Source: an uncultured Roseburia sp. (GTDB taxonomy: Bacteria; Bacillota; Clostridia; Lachnospirales; Lachnospiraceae). From it: 64,000 nt of DNA. Of this stretch, positions 16,758-25,996 are shown one piece after another. The notes beneath the pieces are model-generated. The model was not told the origin of the DNA, ran no database searches, and saw only the letters and a list, made by a program, of their open reading frames with translations. The position numbers and the translations under genes were made by a program. Within the stretch, counting starts at the first letter, position 1; every line of letters starts with the position of its first letter. The stretch is taken from NCBI GenBank assembly GCA_944380515.1, contig CALWHT010000041.1:1-64000 (forward strand), read 5' to 3'.

Positions 16758-18227
16758 TTATTTCCACACCTGGCGCTCATCCGAAAGCACATTCAGGCTC
16801 TCCACCGCCGGATCCTCCGTTCCCTGCATGGAGCAGCCCTTTTCCTTCGCATAAATAATATACTCAATAATCTGCGGCGTAATCATCTCACCCGGCGCCA
16901 GAATCGGAATCCCCGGCGGATAGCACATCACAAATTCCCCGCAGATTTTACCGGATGTCTCCCGAAGCGGCATCGCCTTCTTTTCCGCATAAAACGCGGC
17001 CTGCGGCGATACGAGCACCGTCGGGTTGATGTACTCGGTGTTCAGCATCTTCGCCGGATCCTGCGAGTACAGCCGCTTGATGTCGGCAAGCGCTCCCACC
17101 AGCCGCTCAATATCCTGCATCCGGTCGCCGATGGAAATATATGCCAGAATATTGGCGATATCCCCAAGCTCGATTTGAATATCATACTCGTCACGCAGCA
17201 GATCATAGACCTCAATGCCCGCCAGTCCGATATCCCTTGTGTACACCGAAAGCTTTGTCACGTCAAAATCATACACGCTGCCGCCGTTTATCATATCCTT
17301 CCCGTAGGCGTAATAGCCGCCGACGGAATTGATTTCCTCCCTGGCATACTCTGCCATGGCGCTGACCTTCGCAAACGATTCCCTTCCCCGCAGCGCCAGA
17401 TTTCTTCTGGAAATATCCAGACTTGACATCAAAAGATATGACGCGCTTGTCGTCTGCGTCAGATTGATAATCTGGCTGACATATTCCCAGTTGACATTTT
17501 TTCCGGTCAAAAGCAGCGAGCTCTGCGTCAGGCTGCCGCCCGACTTGTGCATGGAAACGGACGCCATATCCGCCCCCGCGTCCATCGCGCAGACGGGAAG
17601 GTTCTCCCCGAAATACAGGTGCGTCCCGTGCGCCTCGTCCACAAGCACAAGCATGTCATGCTCGTGAGCCAGCTTTACGATGCCGCGCAGATCCGAGCAG
17701 ATGCCGTAGTAGGTCGGGTTATTGACCAGCACGGCCACCGCGCCCGGATTCTCCACAATCGCCTTCTCCACCTCGGAGAGCTTCATTCCGAGCGAAATGC
17801 CGAGCCGTGTATCAACCTCCGGATTCACGTAAACCGGAATGGCGCCGCAGAGCACCAGCGCGTTGATCACACTCTTGTGAACGTTTCGCGGCAGGATAAT
17901 CTTATCTCCCGCCTTACAGCAGGAAAGCACCATGCCCTGCACCGACGAGGTCGTTCCTCCCACCATGAAAAACGCATGGTCCGCACGGAACGCCTCCGCC
18001 GCAAGCTCCTCCGCTTCTTTAATCACCGAAACCGGGTGACAGAGGTTGTCGAGCGGCTTCATGGAATTGACGTCGAGACTGACGCATTTCTCTCCCAGAA
18101 GTTCCACCAGCTCGGGATTCCCCCTGCCCCGTTTATGTCCCGGCACGTCAAAGGGAACCACCCTTCTTTTTTTCAGTTGCTCCAGTGCCTCGTATACCGG
18201 CGCGCGCATTTGTCTGTTTTCTTCCAT
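16758..18227 (-). CDS. speA: Arginine decarboxylase (Orn/Lys/Arg decarboxylase, fold I)
   Basis: The 489-residue PLP enzyme carries K228 in SVSMHKSGGS, the PLP-binding lysine, plus the DEAHG motif (197-201) and the C-terminal decarboxylase domain. It is of the short aspartate-aminotransferase-fold type common in Firmicutes. Because agmatine-using aguA and aguB lie in the same operon, arginine is the likely substrate. GGAG precedes the ATG by 7 nt. It is the first gene after a long regulated leader (18228-18656). Confidence 0.9.
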   Translation of the reverse strand: MEENRQMRAPVYEALEQLKKRRVVPFDVPGHKRGRGNPELVELLGEKCVSLDVNSMKPLDNLCHPVSVIKEAEELAAEAFRADHAFFMVGGTTSSVQGMVLSCCKAGDKIILPRNVHKSVINALVLCGAIPVYVNPEVDTRLGISLGMKLSEVEKAIVENPGAVAVLVNNPTYYGICSDLRGIVKLAHEHDMLVLVDEAHGTHLYFGENLPVCAMDAGADMASVSMHKSGGSLTQSSLLLTGKNVNWEYVSQIINLTQTTSASYLLMSSLDISRRNLALRGRESFAKVSAMAEYAREEINSVGGYYAYGKDMINGGSVYDFDVTKLSVYTRDIGLAGIEVYDLLRDEYDIQIELGDIANILAYISIGDRMQDIERLVGALADIKRLYSQDPAKMLNTEYINPTVLVSPQAAFYAEKKAMPLRETSGKICGEFVMCYPPGIPILAPGEMITPQIIEYIIYAKEKGCSMQGTEDPAVESLNVLSDERQVWK

Positions 18228-18302
18228 CTTCTTCTCCGTTCCGCCGATTGGGGCGTACTATAATCATTTTGCGGGAAAGCGGCAGGATGTCCCAGAGCAT
18301 AC

Positions 18303-18337
18303 AAAAAAGAACAGGCTGTTCTCATCACCTGTTCTTT
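18303..18337 (-). terminator. Intrinsic terminator inside the speA leader (possible attenuator)
   Basis: On the minus strand the stem AAAGAACAGG/CCTGTTCTTT encloses a 12-nt loop and is followed by a T tract. It lies about 75 nt before the speA start codon and downstream of the leader promoter, so it could halt transcription before the operon. Confidence 0.75.
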
Positions 18338-18429
18338 GTCATCGTCACAATATCATAGCCATACTTTATGTAATCCGTGTACATTCTGCAAAAACTATTT
18401 CTCCAGAGTCCGCATTGGCATCTTTGCCG

Positions 18430-18441
18430 GCAAATATTTGC
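18430..18441. repeat. 12-bp palindrome GCAAATATTTGC, copy 1
   Basis: A perfect inverted repeat within a 14-bp direct repeat (GGCAAATATTTGCA) whose second copy lies exactly 190 bp away at 18620-18631. The symmetry suggests a protein binding site. Confidence 0.6.
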
Positions 18442-18619
18442 AATTACTACTCTTTATTGACCGTTTCACAAGTGATATCTCTATCATGAGAGGCTTCCGG
18501 GTCCTCTTCCCGCAATCAACTTATAAAATTTGAGCTTCTAACTCAATCAATAACGCGGTCGAAACCGCAATCGGCAGCTGCCCCGCCTGTCCGTATGGGC
18601 TTAACCAATCACTTGGTGG

Positions 18620-18631
18620 GCAAATATTTGC
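18620..18631. repeat. 12-bp palindrome GCAAATATTTGC, copy 2
   Basis: Second copy of the same perfect palindrome, about 25-36 bp downstream of the predicted speA-operon transcription start. This position suits a repressor operator or a 5' RNA hairpin. Confidence 0.6.
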
Positions 18632-18663
18632 ATGAAAACAATTTTCGCATTCATGTGATTTGA

Positions 18664-18692
18664 AGTATAGCACACTGAAAACGGAAATGCAA
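18664..18692 (-). promoter_or_regulatory. Promoter of the speA (polyamine) operon leader
   Basis: On the minus strand TTGCAT (18687-18692) and TATACT (18664-18669) are 17 bp apart, with a TGTGC extended -10. Transcription would begin near 18656, about 430 nt before speA. Confidence 0.65.
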
Positions 18693-18751
18693 GTAAAGTT
18701 TTTGACCTTCCGTCCAGTTACGGATCATTCGGATTTCACGCGACATCCTTG

Positions 18752-19582
18752 TCAGCCTTCTGTCCAATCACGGATTAGGCGGATTTCGCGTGCGTAACCC
18801 TCATCATCATTCGGAGTTTCCAGGATAAACGGTTTTCCGGCAAGCAGCGGATGCGTCGCTATGCGGCGCATCGCTTCCTGCCCGATCTGCCCCTCTCCGA
18901 TTCTCGCATGGCGGTCCTTATGGGAGCCGCAGCCGTTCATGCTGTCGTTAAAGTGCACGGCATACAGCCTGTCTAATCCGATTACCCGGTCAAATTCCGC
19001 AAGCACCCCGTCAAGGTCATTTACAATATCATAGCCGGCATCCCAGACATGGCAGGTATCAAAGCAAACCCCCATTTTTTCCTGCAGACTCACCCGGTCT
19101 AAAATTTCCCGGAGCTCCTCAAAGCTGCGTCCGACCTCACTGCCCTTGCCCGCCATCGTCTCAAGCAGCACCGTCGTCGTCTGCTCCGGCGTCAGAGTCC
19201 CGTTCAACGCGTCCGCAATCAGAGAAATACCCTTCCCGGCGCCCTGTCCCACATGGGAGCCCGGATGGAAATTATAATAATTGCCCGGCGTGTATTCCAT
19301 CCGCCTTAAATCGTCGGCAAGCGCCTCCCGGGAAAAATTTCTGACCTCCTCCTTTGCCGCGCACAGATTCATCGTGTAGGACGCGTGCGCCACAAGCTTT
19401 CCGAAGCCGTGCTCAACTGCCAGTGAAAGCAGCTTTTCCACGTCCTTTTCATCGATTTCTTTTGCTTTTCCTCCTCTCGGATTTCTCGTAAAAAAAGCAA
19501 ATGTATTGGCACCCAGCGAAAGCGCCATCTTCCCCATGGCCTCATAGCCCTTTGACGAAGATAAATGATTTCCTATAAACAT
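18752..19582 (-). CDS. nfo: Endonuclease IV (AP endonuclease, class II)
   Basis: The 276-residue TIM-barrel enzyme shows [32 protein letters not shown] and LETPNDD, whose His, Asp and Glu residues bind the three zinc ions of EndoIV. It cleaves DNA 5' to abasic sites and complements the deoxyinosine glycosylase seen at 8566. The start at 19582 is preferred: GGAG lies 9 nt upstream and homologues begin with MxxIGxH. An ATG at 19597 is also possible. It follows fbp on the same strand. Confidence 0.92.
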   Translation of the reverse strand: MFIGNHLSSSKGYEAMGKMALSLGANTFAFFTRNPRGGKAKEIDEKDVEKLLSLAVEHGFGKLVAHASYTMNLCAAKEEVRNFSREALADDLRRMEYTPGNYYNFHPGSHVGQGAGKGISLIADALNGTLTPEQTTTVLLETMAGKGSEVGRSFEELREILDRVSLQEKMGVCFDTCHVWDAGYDIVNDLDGVLAEFDRVIGLDRLYAVHFNDSMNGCGSHKDRHARIGEGQIGQEAMRRIATHPLLAGKPFILETPNDDEGYAREIRLIRDWTEG

Positions 19583-19619
19583 TCTGTTCTTCTCCATTTC
19601 CGAAGCGTTGCCGCCCGTC

Positions 19620-21584
19620 CTATTCCGTACTGTTTTTTTCAACGATGGTTCCCGCCCGGTAAGCGGCAAGCAGCGCCTCCAGTTCCCGGATGGATTCCTT
19701 TAAGCTTTTTCCGATATCGGTATCCGCGACGGTCTTCCGCTTCATCACATGCTCTACCAGCACCGTGTGAGAGACAATATCGCTTCCGTCCTGCACCGCC
19801 TTTTCCACCGATTCAAACGGCTCATGCGCTGCAAGCACCAGCCCGTAGGAATTATAAATCAGCGTATAACCCGCAATCCCGGTTTTTGAATAGTATGCCC
19901 GGGAAAATCCGCCGTCAATGATCAAAAGCTTCCCGTTGCATTTTACCGGCGATTCCCCGCGTTTTGCCTCCACCGGGATATGTCCGTTGATGATGTGCGC
20001 CTCCGAACCGCCAAGACCGAATTCCTCCAGAATACGGTTGACTACCTCCTCCTTCTCCAGCAGGCGGTAATAAGGATTTTTCGGCTCCTCGTGCGTCTTT
20101 TTATCCGCGATAAAATAGCGCTCAAACGTCGTCATCTTTTCTTTGCCGAAAACCGGGGAATTCTTGTTTTCCCAGATGAACCACAGGATGTCCTGTCCCT
20201 TTTTCTTTTCCTCCGGGTCAATGGCATAATAGCCCTTGCGCGCATAGCTTTCCAGGACATCGTAAAGCTCCTTCCCGGCGTATTCTTTCCCGTAAATCGG
20301 AACCCTGGTGAAGCTGCCGTCCTCATTGAGCGGCACGCAGCCATGGTAAAGCAGATTGCCGTTGTATACCTTATACAGGCTTCCCTGCGTATATAAAAAG
20401 CGCACATGCCTCTGCAGCTTTTCACAGTTGGCAAACGCCGCCGTCAGCCGCTCCATCACATCCTGCTCATCCGGGGACAGCCTGTATGGGTCCTCCCAGT
20501 CGATGGTGGGGAAATTGGTGTCCTTTAAAGGATATTCTTTGCCCTCCACCCGTACGGTTCCTTTGTTTATGTCAATTTTATCGAGCAGCAGCCGTTCCTC
20601 CATCTGAAATTCGGGATGATTCCGGATAATCTGTCCCTCCAGCTTAAACTGCATGACAGTAATCGCCTTGTGCATTTTCTCATCCAAAAAGGCGTCCCTG
20701 ACATCATAATCCTCCTCCCGGTAATCCAGCTTAAAGCAGGCGCACGCATCCTTGTCATACCGGTTCATCGCCAGGCGCGCGAGCGGGACCAGATTGATGC
20801 CGTAGCCGTCCTCCAGTAAATCCAGATTGCCGTACTTTGCGGAAATGCGGATGGCGTTGCAGATGCACGCCTGATTGCCCGCCGCCGCGCCCATCCAGTA
20901 GATGTCGTGGTTCCCCCACTGAATATCCACGGAATGGTGGTTCATCAACGTATCCATCACCAGATTCGGATAAGGACCGCGGTCAAAAATATCTCCGACG
21001 ACATGCAGATGATCCACCACCAGCCGCCGGATTAAATTACAGAAGGCTATCACCAGCTCCGCCGCCCGCCCCGTGCGGATCACCGAATTGATAATCTCGT
21101 TATAATACGCCTCCTGGTCGGAAACCTCCTGCCTGCCGGTCAAAAGCTCCTCTATGACGTAGGCAAAATCCTTCGGCAGCGCCTTTCTCACCTTGGAGCG
21201 CGTATATTTGGAGGAAGCGCTTTTGCAGACACAGATAAGCCGGTATAAGGTGACCTTATACCAGTCCTCCATATTTTCTTCCGTCTTTAACACCTGCTCT
21301 AATTTCTGCTCCGGATAATAAATCAGCGTCGCGATTGCCTTTTTCTCCTGCGCGCTGATGGCGTTTCCGAATTCGTCCTCTATCTTGCGCTTAATCGCGC
21401 CGGAGCCGTTTTTGAGCACGTGCTGAAACTGGTCATATTCCCCGTGGATATCCGTGATAAAATGCTCCGTGCCCTTCGGTAGGCTTAAAATTGCCTGTAA
21501 ATTGATGATTTCCGTTGCCGCCGCCGCAACGGTCGGATATTGCTTCGATAAACTTTTCAGATACCGCAAATCGATTTCTTCCAT
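19620..21584 (-). CDS. fbp: Fructose-1,6-bisphosphatase, class III
   Basis: The 654-residue protein is a calcineurin-like metallophosphatase with [18 protein letters not shown] and [11 protein letters not shown] supplying metal ligands, and the long length typical of Firmicutes class III FBPase (B. subtilis Fbp is about 670). It converts fructose-1,6-bisphosphate to fructose-6-phosphate in gluconeogenesis. GGAGG lies before the ATG at 21584; another ATG 12 nt upstream lacks spacing. Confidence 0.95.
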   Translation of the reverse strand: MEEIDLRYLKSLSKQYPTVAAAATEIINLQAILSLPKGTEHFITDIHGEYDQFQHVLKNGSGAIKRKIEDEFGNAISAQEKKAIATLIYYPEQKLEQVLKTEENMEDWYKVTLYRLICVCKSASSKYTRSKVRKALPKDFAYVIEELLTGRQEVSDQEAYYNEIINSVIRTGRAAELVIAFCNLIRRLVVDHLHVVGDIFDRGPYPNLVMDTLMNHHSVDIQWGNHDIYWMGAAAGNQACICNAIRISAKYGNLDLLEDGYGINLVPLARLAMNRYDKDACACFKLDYREEDYDVRDAFLDEKMHKAITVMQFKLEGQIIRNHPEFQMEERLLLDKIDINKGTVRVEGKEYPLKDTNFPTIDWEDPYRLSPDEQDVMERLTAAFANCEKLQRHVRFLYTQGSLYKVYNGNLLYHGCVPLNEDGSFTRVPIYGKEYAGKELYDVLESYARKGYYAIDPEEKKKGQDILWFIWENKNSPVFGKEKMTTFERYFIADKKTHEEPKNPYYRLLEKEEVVNRILEEFGLGGSEAHIINGHIPVEAKRGESPVKCNGKLLIIDGGFSRAYYSKTGIAGYTLIYNSYGLVLAAHEPFESVEKAVQDGSDIVSHTVLVEHVMKRKTVADTDIGKSLKESIRELEALLAAYRAGTIVEKNSTE

Positions 21585-21718
21585 TTTAGCCTCCATTCAG
21601 CTTCCATTCCGTTTCCCGTTCTGTGTTATCTTAGCATACCTCTCCGCATTCAGGCAATATAAGTTAATTTCTTATCAAAATCGGACAGCAACGCTCAAGT
21701 GTCCCTGGTTGCGTTATA

Positions 21719-22510
21719 TTAAATTTTAAGATCTAAATTATCCCCTACTCCAGAAAATTGTTTGGTTGCAGCCTTTTCTTCATTTTTAGCAGCCTCAATG
21801 ATTACCTGCATATCTTTATTGTCTAAATACACTTCTCCATCAGCCACATTTCTCAGTCTCTCTGAAAGCAACTTTTCTGCCCTATCCTTTGCCATATTAT
21901 TTTCATCCTGAGTGCCCTCGGATATTGCTATTTTTTCCTCTGCTTCTTCGACTTCCTCCGCTTTTTCTTCAAGTTTTTCTGCAATCTGTTCTGCTTTCTT
22001 ACGTGCATTTTCACGAGTTTTCTCAATCTGTTTTTCAGTATTTTCCTGTGCTTCTTTGCGGAGTTTTTCATTCAATTCATCTTTTCTTACTACAACGGCA
22101 AAACTAGAAAAATTACCATTTTCATCTACATAGCCATGCCTGCAAATTGCAGTATATCCCATTGATTTTTCAAAATTATCAACCCATTTTGTAGCAGCTT
22201 CCACGTCTCTCAATCGCTGTGTATATTCCTTTGCTGCCTTCGGATCATTCTGCATCTTCTCCAAAAGCTTAGGGTTAACATCCACAACATTCACTTTACC
22301 GTTATTATTTGTATTAAGCCCATATCCAGTCTGCAATTTGATATACGGTACCTGCTTCTGTAAATTTTTAAAATATTCTTCGTTGTTGCTTTTTTTTGTA
22401 GCTTCTGCCTTTGCCTCAGATGTCTCGCTAGTTTCACTTTTTTTAGTCTGATTAGAAGTATACAAGTTCTCGTAACTATTTGCATAACTTCCTACTCTAG
22501 AAATCGCCAT
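21719..22510 (-). CDS. DUF6033-family protein with coiled coil
   Basis: The 263-residue protein begins MAISRVGSYANSYENLYTSN, the start pattern of DUF6033 proteins of Clostridia, and has a charged coiled coil (about residues 145-200). It has no signal peptide or membrane segment and ends in NLDLKI, matching the C-terminal ending of two neighbouring proteins. The function of the family is unknown; its company here (FlxA- and FliD-like genes) suggests a flagellum-linked or surface role. GGGAGGG precedes the ATG. Confidence 0.7.
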   Translation of the reverse strand: MAISRVGSYANSYENLYTSNQTKKSETSETSEAKAEATKKSNNEEYFKNLQKQVPYIKLQTGYGLNTNNNGKVNVVDVNPKLLEKMQNDPKAAKEYTQRLRDVEAATKWVDNFEKSMGYTAICRHGYVDENGNFSSFAVVVRKDELNEKLRKEAQENTEKQIEKTRENARKKAEQIAEKLEEKAEEVEEAEEKIAISEGTQDENNMAKDRAEKLLSERLRNVADGEVYLDNKDMQVIIEAAKNEEKAATKQFSGVGDNLDLKI

Positions 22511-22543
22511 AAAAAATCCCTCCCTATATTATTATAATCTCTC

Positions 22544-22588
22544 GGAATCTTTAAGCCAGTAAATATAAGGCTTTCAGATTCCTTTTTT
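22544..22588 (+). terminator. Plus-strand hairpin with T tract
   Basis: GGAATCT...AGATTCC with an inner TTAAGCC/GGCTTTC pairing is followed by six T residues. It sits between the DUF6033 gene start and the truncated IS. No plus-strand gene ends here, so its role is unclear; it may insulate the divergent promoter region. Confidence 0.45.
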
Positions 22589-22631
22589 ATTACAATCCCC
22601 CACTTTTTTGTCTAAAACACTTGACAAATCC

Positions 22632-22682
22632 ATCGAAAAATGCGGCGCTCCGCGCCCTTGTTTATAAGGCATATTTTTCGAT
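22632..22682. repeat. Inverted repeat at the 5' end of the insertion sequence
   Basis: ATCGAAAAATGC and GCATATTTTTCGAT flank a G/C-rich centre just before the transposase start. It could fold in mRNA read in from outside or belong to the IS end. Confidence 0.5.
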
Positions 22683-22697
22683 TGGAGGCGATTTTAG

Positions 22698-23678
22698 TTG
22701 TTACCTGTTAATTCCGGCGGTCATACCGCCTACCAGAACTTTGTTGTTACAAATCTTCGTAAATACTATCCTGATCCGGATTCCATCCCGCGTGCCACAT
22801 GGGATATTATTGACCGCTTTTGGAATCTTGATCTTTCCTACACCGACGAAAAACTCAAAAATAAGTATTCCATTTTTGGTCCAAGACCGAGAACTCCTTC
22901 CTGCATGCACCGTTCCTACCTGCTGTCTATTGATTTCAAGGTTACTTCCATTACTGACTGGTCAGCTCAGCTTAAAATCAATCCCCTTTATGCCATTTTA
23001 AGCGGATTCGAGGTTGGTGACACTCCCGGTGTCGGTACTTTCTATGATTTCTTTGACCGCCTTTGGGATTCTGATGAAGATAACCTATCTACTCATATAC
23101 ATCCCATTAAGCCTTCTATTAAAAAGCCTTCTGCAAAAGGGGCTAAAGCAAAACCTGTTGAAAAAATCTCTGTTGAGCAGCTCTTACAGGAACTGGAAAA
23201 TACTTCTTTCTCCATTTCCGAACAGCCTTATGGTTCTCTGTTTGACCTTTTTCATCGGGAATTCCTACAGCAGTCTGTTTCGAAACAGCTTATTCATCCC
23301 GATTCATTGGCTCTTGCCGGTGACGGGACTCCTTTTGTTACTTCTGCCAGGGAACGGAAGCATCGTGTTTGTGATTGTGCCTCTAAAGGTATCAATGACT
23401 GTTCCTGTGACCGCTACTTTTCCCAGCCTGATTGTGACATCGGATGGGATTCCTCCCGTTCCTGTTTTTATCATGGATACGATTTATATATGCTGGTTGC
23501 TTCGGATTCAGAAAGCGACCTTCCGGTTTTCCCTTTACTGAATCCTGCCTCAAGACATGATTCTCACGGCTTTCTGCACACCTTTTTCAGAATGAAAAGC
23601 TTTTTACCCGAATTTAAAATATCCAAGCTGCTTCTTGATTCCGCACATGATGGGATCTGCCCTTTGAATCTACCCTGA
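22698..23678 (+). pseudogene. DDE transposase (IS4/IS1182-like), 3'-truncated
   Basis: The 326-codon frame starts at TTG with GGAGGCG upstream. It shows GDGTPFVTSARERK (first Asp), a CDC...CSCDR cysteine cluster and LLLDSAHD (second Asp), as in DDE transposases of the IS4/IS1182 type. Just after DSAHD it turns into GICPLNLP and a stop, so the last third with the catalytic Glu is absent. The copy cannot transpose by itself. Exact family assignment needs a search. Confidence 0.75.
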
Positions 23679-23981
23679 GAAAGTTGATTTTAGAAGTGGC
23701 ATAATCCTATGATTATTATACACCTTTTTAAGGCATAGCGACAGTTATGTCTGTTTCTCATGCTTATTTTTATTCTTTCCGGATAATATTCACTTTTCAA
23801 TGTCCATCACCAGTTGTACTGGATATAATCACTCTGGATTCCGAGAGATTATTATTAAAATTAATTCTATTGTATCGAACGGCGTGGATATTTAATTTCC
23901 GTCGATGTAAATTCATCTTCTACCGAAACATTGATATGCCCACTGCTGTCAATGGCATACTCTTTGCCATAAACAGAAAAG

Positions 23982-25199
23982 CTATCTCCTCATTGCTGTC
24001 ACGCTGTACCAGCTAGAGCCTATGCTCTCCTTTATCCATTCGCTCTCCTGTGCATAAACAATGGACTGCTTCGTGTCAATCAATCTGCCCGACTGGAAGA
24101 GTATGCTGAGTTTCATATCCGCCACATTGTTCCAGCCTTTCCCGGAAATCTCTGAAATCATCCCGCATATCCACTGCTTTACCTGTGCCTTGTAATCCCC
24201 CGGAACCGTGCCTGACTTATCCACTGCCGCACTGATCAGCTCCTTTATATCCTCTCCATCCTTTGTATAATAGGTTCCACCCCACTCCTCCAGTTCATTC
24301 AATTTCAGCCCAGTATATTCATACACCTGCCGGAATGCCTGAAACTTCAGCTTGGAATCCTCAGAAACCTGTGAACTGTTGCATCCGTCCTGTGTAGAAC
24401 AAGTGAAAATGTGCTTATACAGATTCTTCCCATTGCTCCCCTGATTAAGCGCCTGCTCCATTGACAGCTTTAACGAGTCATCCACGCCATCAACTGAAAT
24501 ATAATAGCTGTATGGGTCAACCGTGAAAGCACAGGTGTCCGGAATCCCGTCAATGCCAATCCCCGCACCCGACAGGATATTGGTTATCTGCCTGTTTACA
24601 GTCTGCCGTTTAAACATAATCCTGTCATTATCCACCACGTTCCCATCTATCTCAATCCCCCTGAAAAGGGAATCCTGATAATTTACGCCATTTATCCTTC
24701 CGCTCTTATACATCTGCATTTCATAGTTATAGGCAATCCGGCGCTCCGTATCTGTCAGGTTCGTTTCATAATACTGTGAACCTTTGTCATAATATTTCCC
24801 GTAGATATATACTTCAGGGTTGAAATGCGTCCTCGCCTCTGCCGCCAACCTGGAATATTTATCCGTCAACGCCGCCCGAAACGCTGTAGAATTGTCCGTG
24901 TATGGAACAGCATTGACATCTATCTCATTTCCAGCATTTTCCAACGCCACGCTGTTGCTTTCCCTGGCTGCATCCACGTACTTCTGCAAATCAATCATGC
25001 TGTCTATGCTTGTATTCCGCATCCTGCCCGATATGCTTGTCCTCATGGACAGTTCCTGTGCCTCGCTGCTTATCGTAACGGTGTCCCTTCTGCCGGACTG
25101 AACATTTTTATTTGTTTTTGCATTCTGTGCCTTCCTGCCAAACATGATGTCAAGCAGTGTCCGGTTACTTTGAATCTGATTGTTAAGAAAAATATTCAT
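23982..25199 (-). CDS. DUF4885-like protein, 3' end degenerate
   Basis: The 405-residue product starts MNIFLNNQIQSNRTLLDIMF, carries DTVTISSEAQEL (an anchor found in many flagellin-like and DUF4885 proteins), and a body with AYNYEMQMYKSGRINGVNYQ. I read it as DUF4885-like with moderate certainty. The end SSWYSVTAMRR seems artificial: in two other frames the sequence goes on as RDSNEEIA and FSVYGKEYAIDSSGHINVSV to a stop at 23867. This implies two single-base losses. The ATG directly follows a TAA (TAAATG). Confidence 0.6.
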   Translation of the reverse strand: MNIFLNNQIQSNRTLLDIMFGRKAQNAKTNKNVQSGRRDTVTISSEAQELSMRTSISGRMRNTSIDSMIDLQKYVDAARESNSVALENAGNEIDVNAVPYTDNSTAFRAALTDKYSRLAAEARTHFNPEVYIYGKYYDKGSQYYETNLTDTERRIAYNYEMQMYKSGRINGVNYQDSLFRGIEIDGNVVDNDRIMFKRQTVNRQITNILSGAGIGIDGIPDTCAFTVDPYSYYISVDGVDDSLKLSMEQALNQGSNGKNLYKHIFTCSTQDGCNSSQVSEDSKLKFQAFRQVYEYTGLKLNELEEWGGTYYTKDGEDIKELISAAVDKSGTVPGDYKAQVKQWICGMISEISGKGWNNVADMKLSILFQSGRLIDTKQSIVYAQESEWIKESIGSSWYSVTAMRR

Positions 25200-25307
25200 T
25201 TATACCTCTGCCCTTGTTTTTTGCTCCTCAATATAAGTCCCGCCAAAGTTGACCTTGATGTGATATTTGAGATTTTTTCCCACAGCTATTGCAGAATTGG
25301 AAATGAT
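25200..25307 (-). pseudogene. C-terminal fragment of an unknown gene, or short leader ORF
   Basis: A 35-codon open stretch without ATG or ribosome binding site ends exactly one base before the next gene's ATG and reads LKYHIKVNFGGTYIEEQKTR near its end. Composition and the TAAATG junction suggest coding origin, perhaps the tail of a deleted operon gene. I do not recognise it. Confidence 0.35.
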
Positions 25308-25387
25308 CTATAATTTATATTGGCATTTTCTCTGTTGAAATTCAAAATACCCCAAAATTATTATCTTTCCTTTTCGCATAAGTACCA

Positions 25388-25996
25388 TTAAATTCTGATA
25401 TCTATCGGCACATATTTTTTATTCGCTTCTGTCTGCATCATCTCTGTTACATCCGCACCGGCTGCCACAATTTTCTCCTGCAGGGTTTCTTCCGAAAATT
25501 CATCCAGATTTCCCACAGTACCTTCTATAATCTGCTCTGTCAAATCTTCCGTCATTTCTTCTGTCAACTCCGAAAGTTCATTCATGATTTCTGACATCAT
25601 ACCCTTGTTTTCATCCGTTCCAAGAGCTTCATCTATCATTTCTTCTTTTCTTTCTTCTTCTGTCTTAGGCTTATTCTTTTCAGCAGCTTCTGCAATCTTT
25701 TCTCCCTGTTCCTGTGCCTCATCCATAACATGGTACATTTGCGAACTATTATACTCCTGCTTTGCGGCTGCGATTTCATCCTCACAGGTATGAAACATCT
25801 CTAATTTTTCTGCAATTTCTTCCAGAGTTTCAGCCTTTCGGTTTTTAAGATTCTCTTTCTGTGCTTCAAAGAAAGCTATCTTATTATCCCGTTCCTGTTG
25901 CCGCTGCAATTTTTCCTGTGTGCTATTCAGCATACCAGAGCTGTTTAATCTGCCCATCAGCAGACCGCCGCCGGATAAATTAACCGTAAAACTCAT
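25388..25996 (-). CDS. Coiled-coil hypothetical protein ending PIDIRI
   Basis: The 202-residue acidic protein is almost wholly helical, with coiled coils at about residues 25-85 and 100-180, and has no signal peptide or membrane helix. The start MSFTVNLSGGGLLMGRLNSS and the ending YVPIDIRI are set off from the helical centre. The ending is shared with the FlxA-like (SIDIRL) and DUF6033 (NLDLKI) neighbours. Its start overlaps the stop of the FliD-like gene by one base (25996). I do not recognise the family; an extended, exported or assembly protein is an inference. Confidence 0.7.
   Translation of the reverse strand: MSFTVNLSGGGLLMGRLNSSGMLNSTQEKLQRQQERDNKIAFFEAQKENLKNRKAETLEEIAEKLEMFHTCEDEIAAAKQEYNSSQMYHVMDEAQEQGEKIAEAAEKNKPKTEEERKEEMIDEALGTDENKGMMSEIMNELSELTEEMTEDLTEQIIEGTVGNLDEFSEETLQEKIVAAGADVTEMMQTEANKKYVPIDIRI

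Larger units (their letters stand above)
18338..18656 (-). ncRNA. Candidate structured leader RNA or small RNA upstream of the polyamine operon
   Basis: This stretch has no credible gene. On the minus strand it runs from a good promoter to the 18303-18337 terminator. It contains an 8-bp long-range helix (CAAGTGAT at 18608-18615 with ATCACTTG at 18469-18476), a GCGGT-TTCG-ACCGC hairpin (18555-18568) and several short G/C-rich stems. Together with the downstream terminator this is the layout of a riboswitch or attenuator. It does not match the lysine, glycine, SAM, T-box, guanidine-I, SRP or RNase P motifs I know. It could instead be an independent small RNA. Confidence 0.45.

Noticed and set aside
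18046-18489. 147-codon plus-strand frame over the start of speA and its leader
   Set aside because: Overlaps speA antisense, includes the terminator hairpin, and has no start signal.
18303-18656. 6S RNA, SRP RNA, RNase P or T-box in the speA leader
   Set aside because: None of the conserved blocks (for example GGTCCGGAAGG of SRP, GAGGAAAGTCC of RNase P, GGTGGNACCGCG of T-box) is present, and transcript ends do not pair as in 6S.
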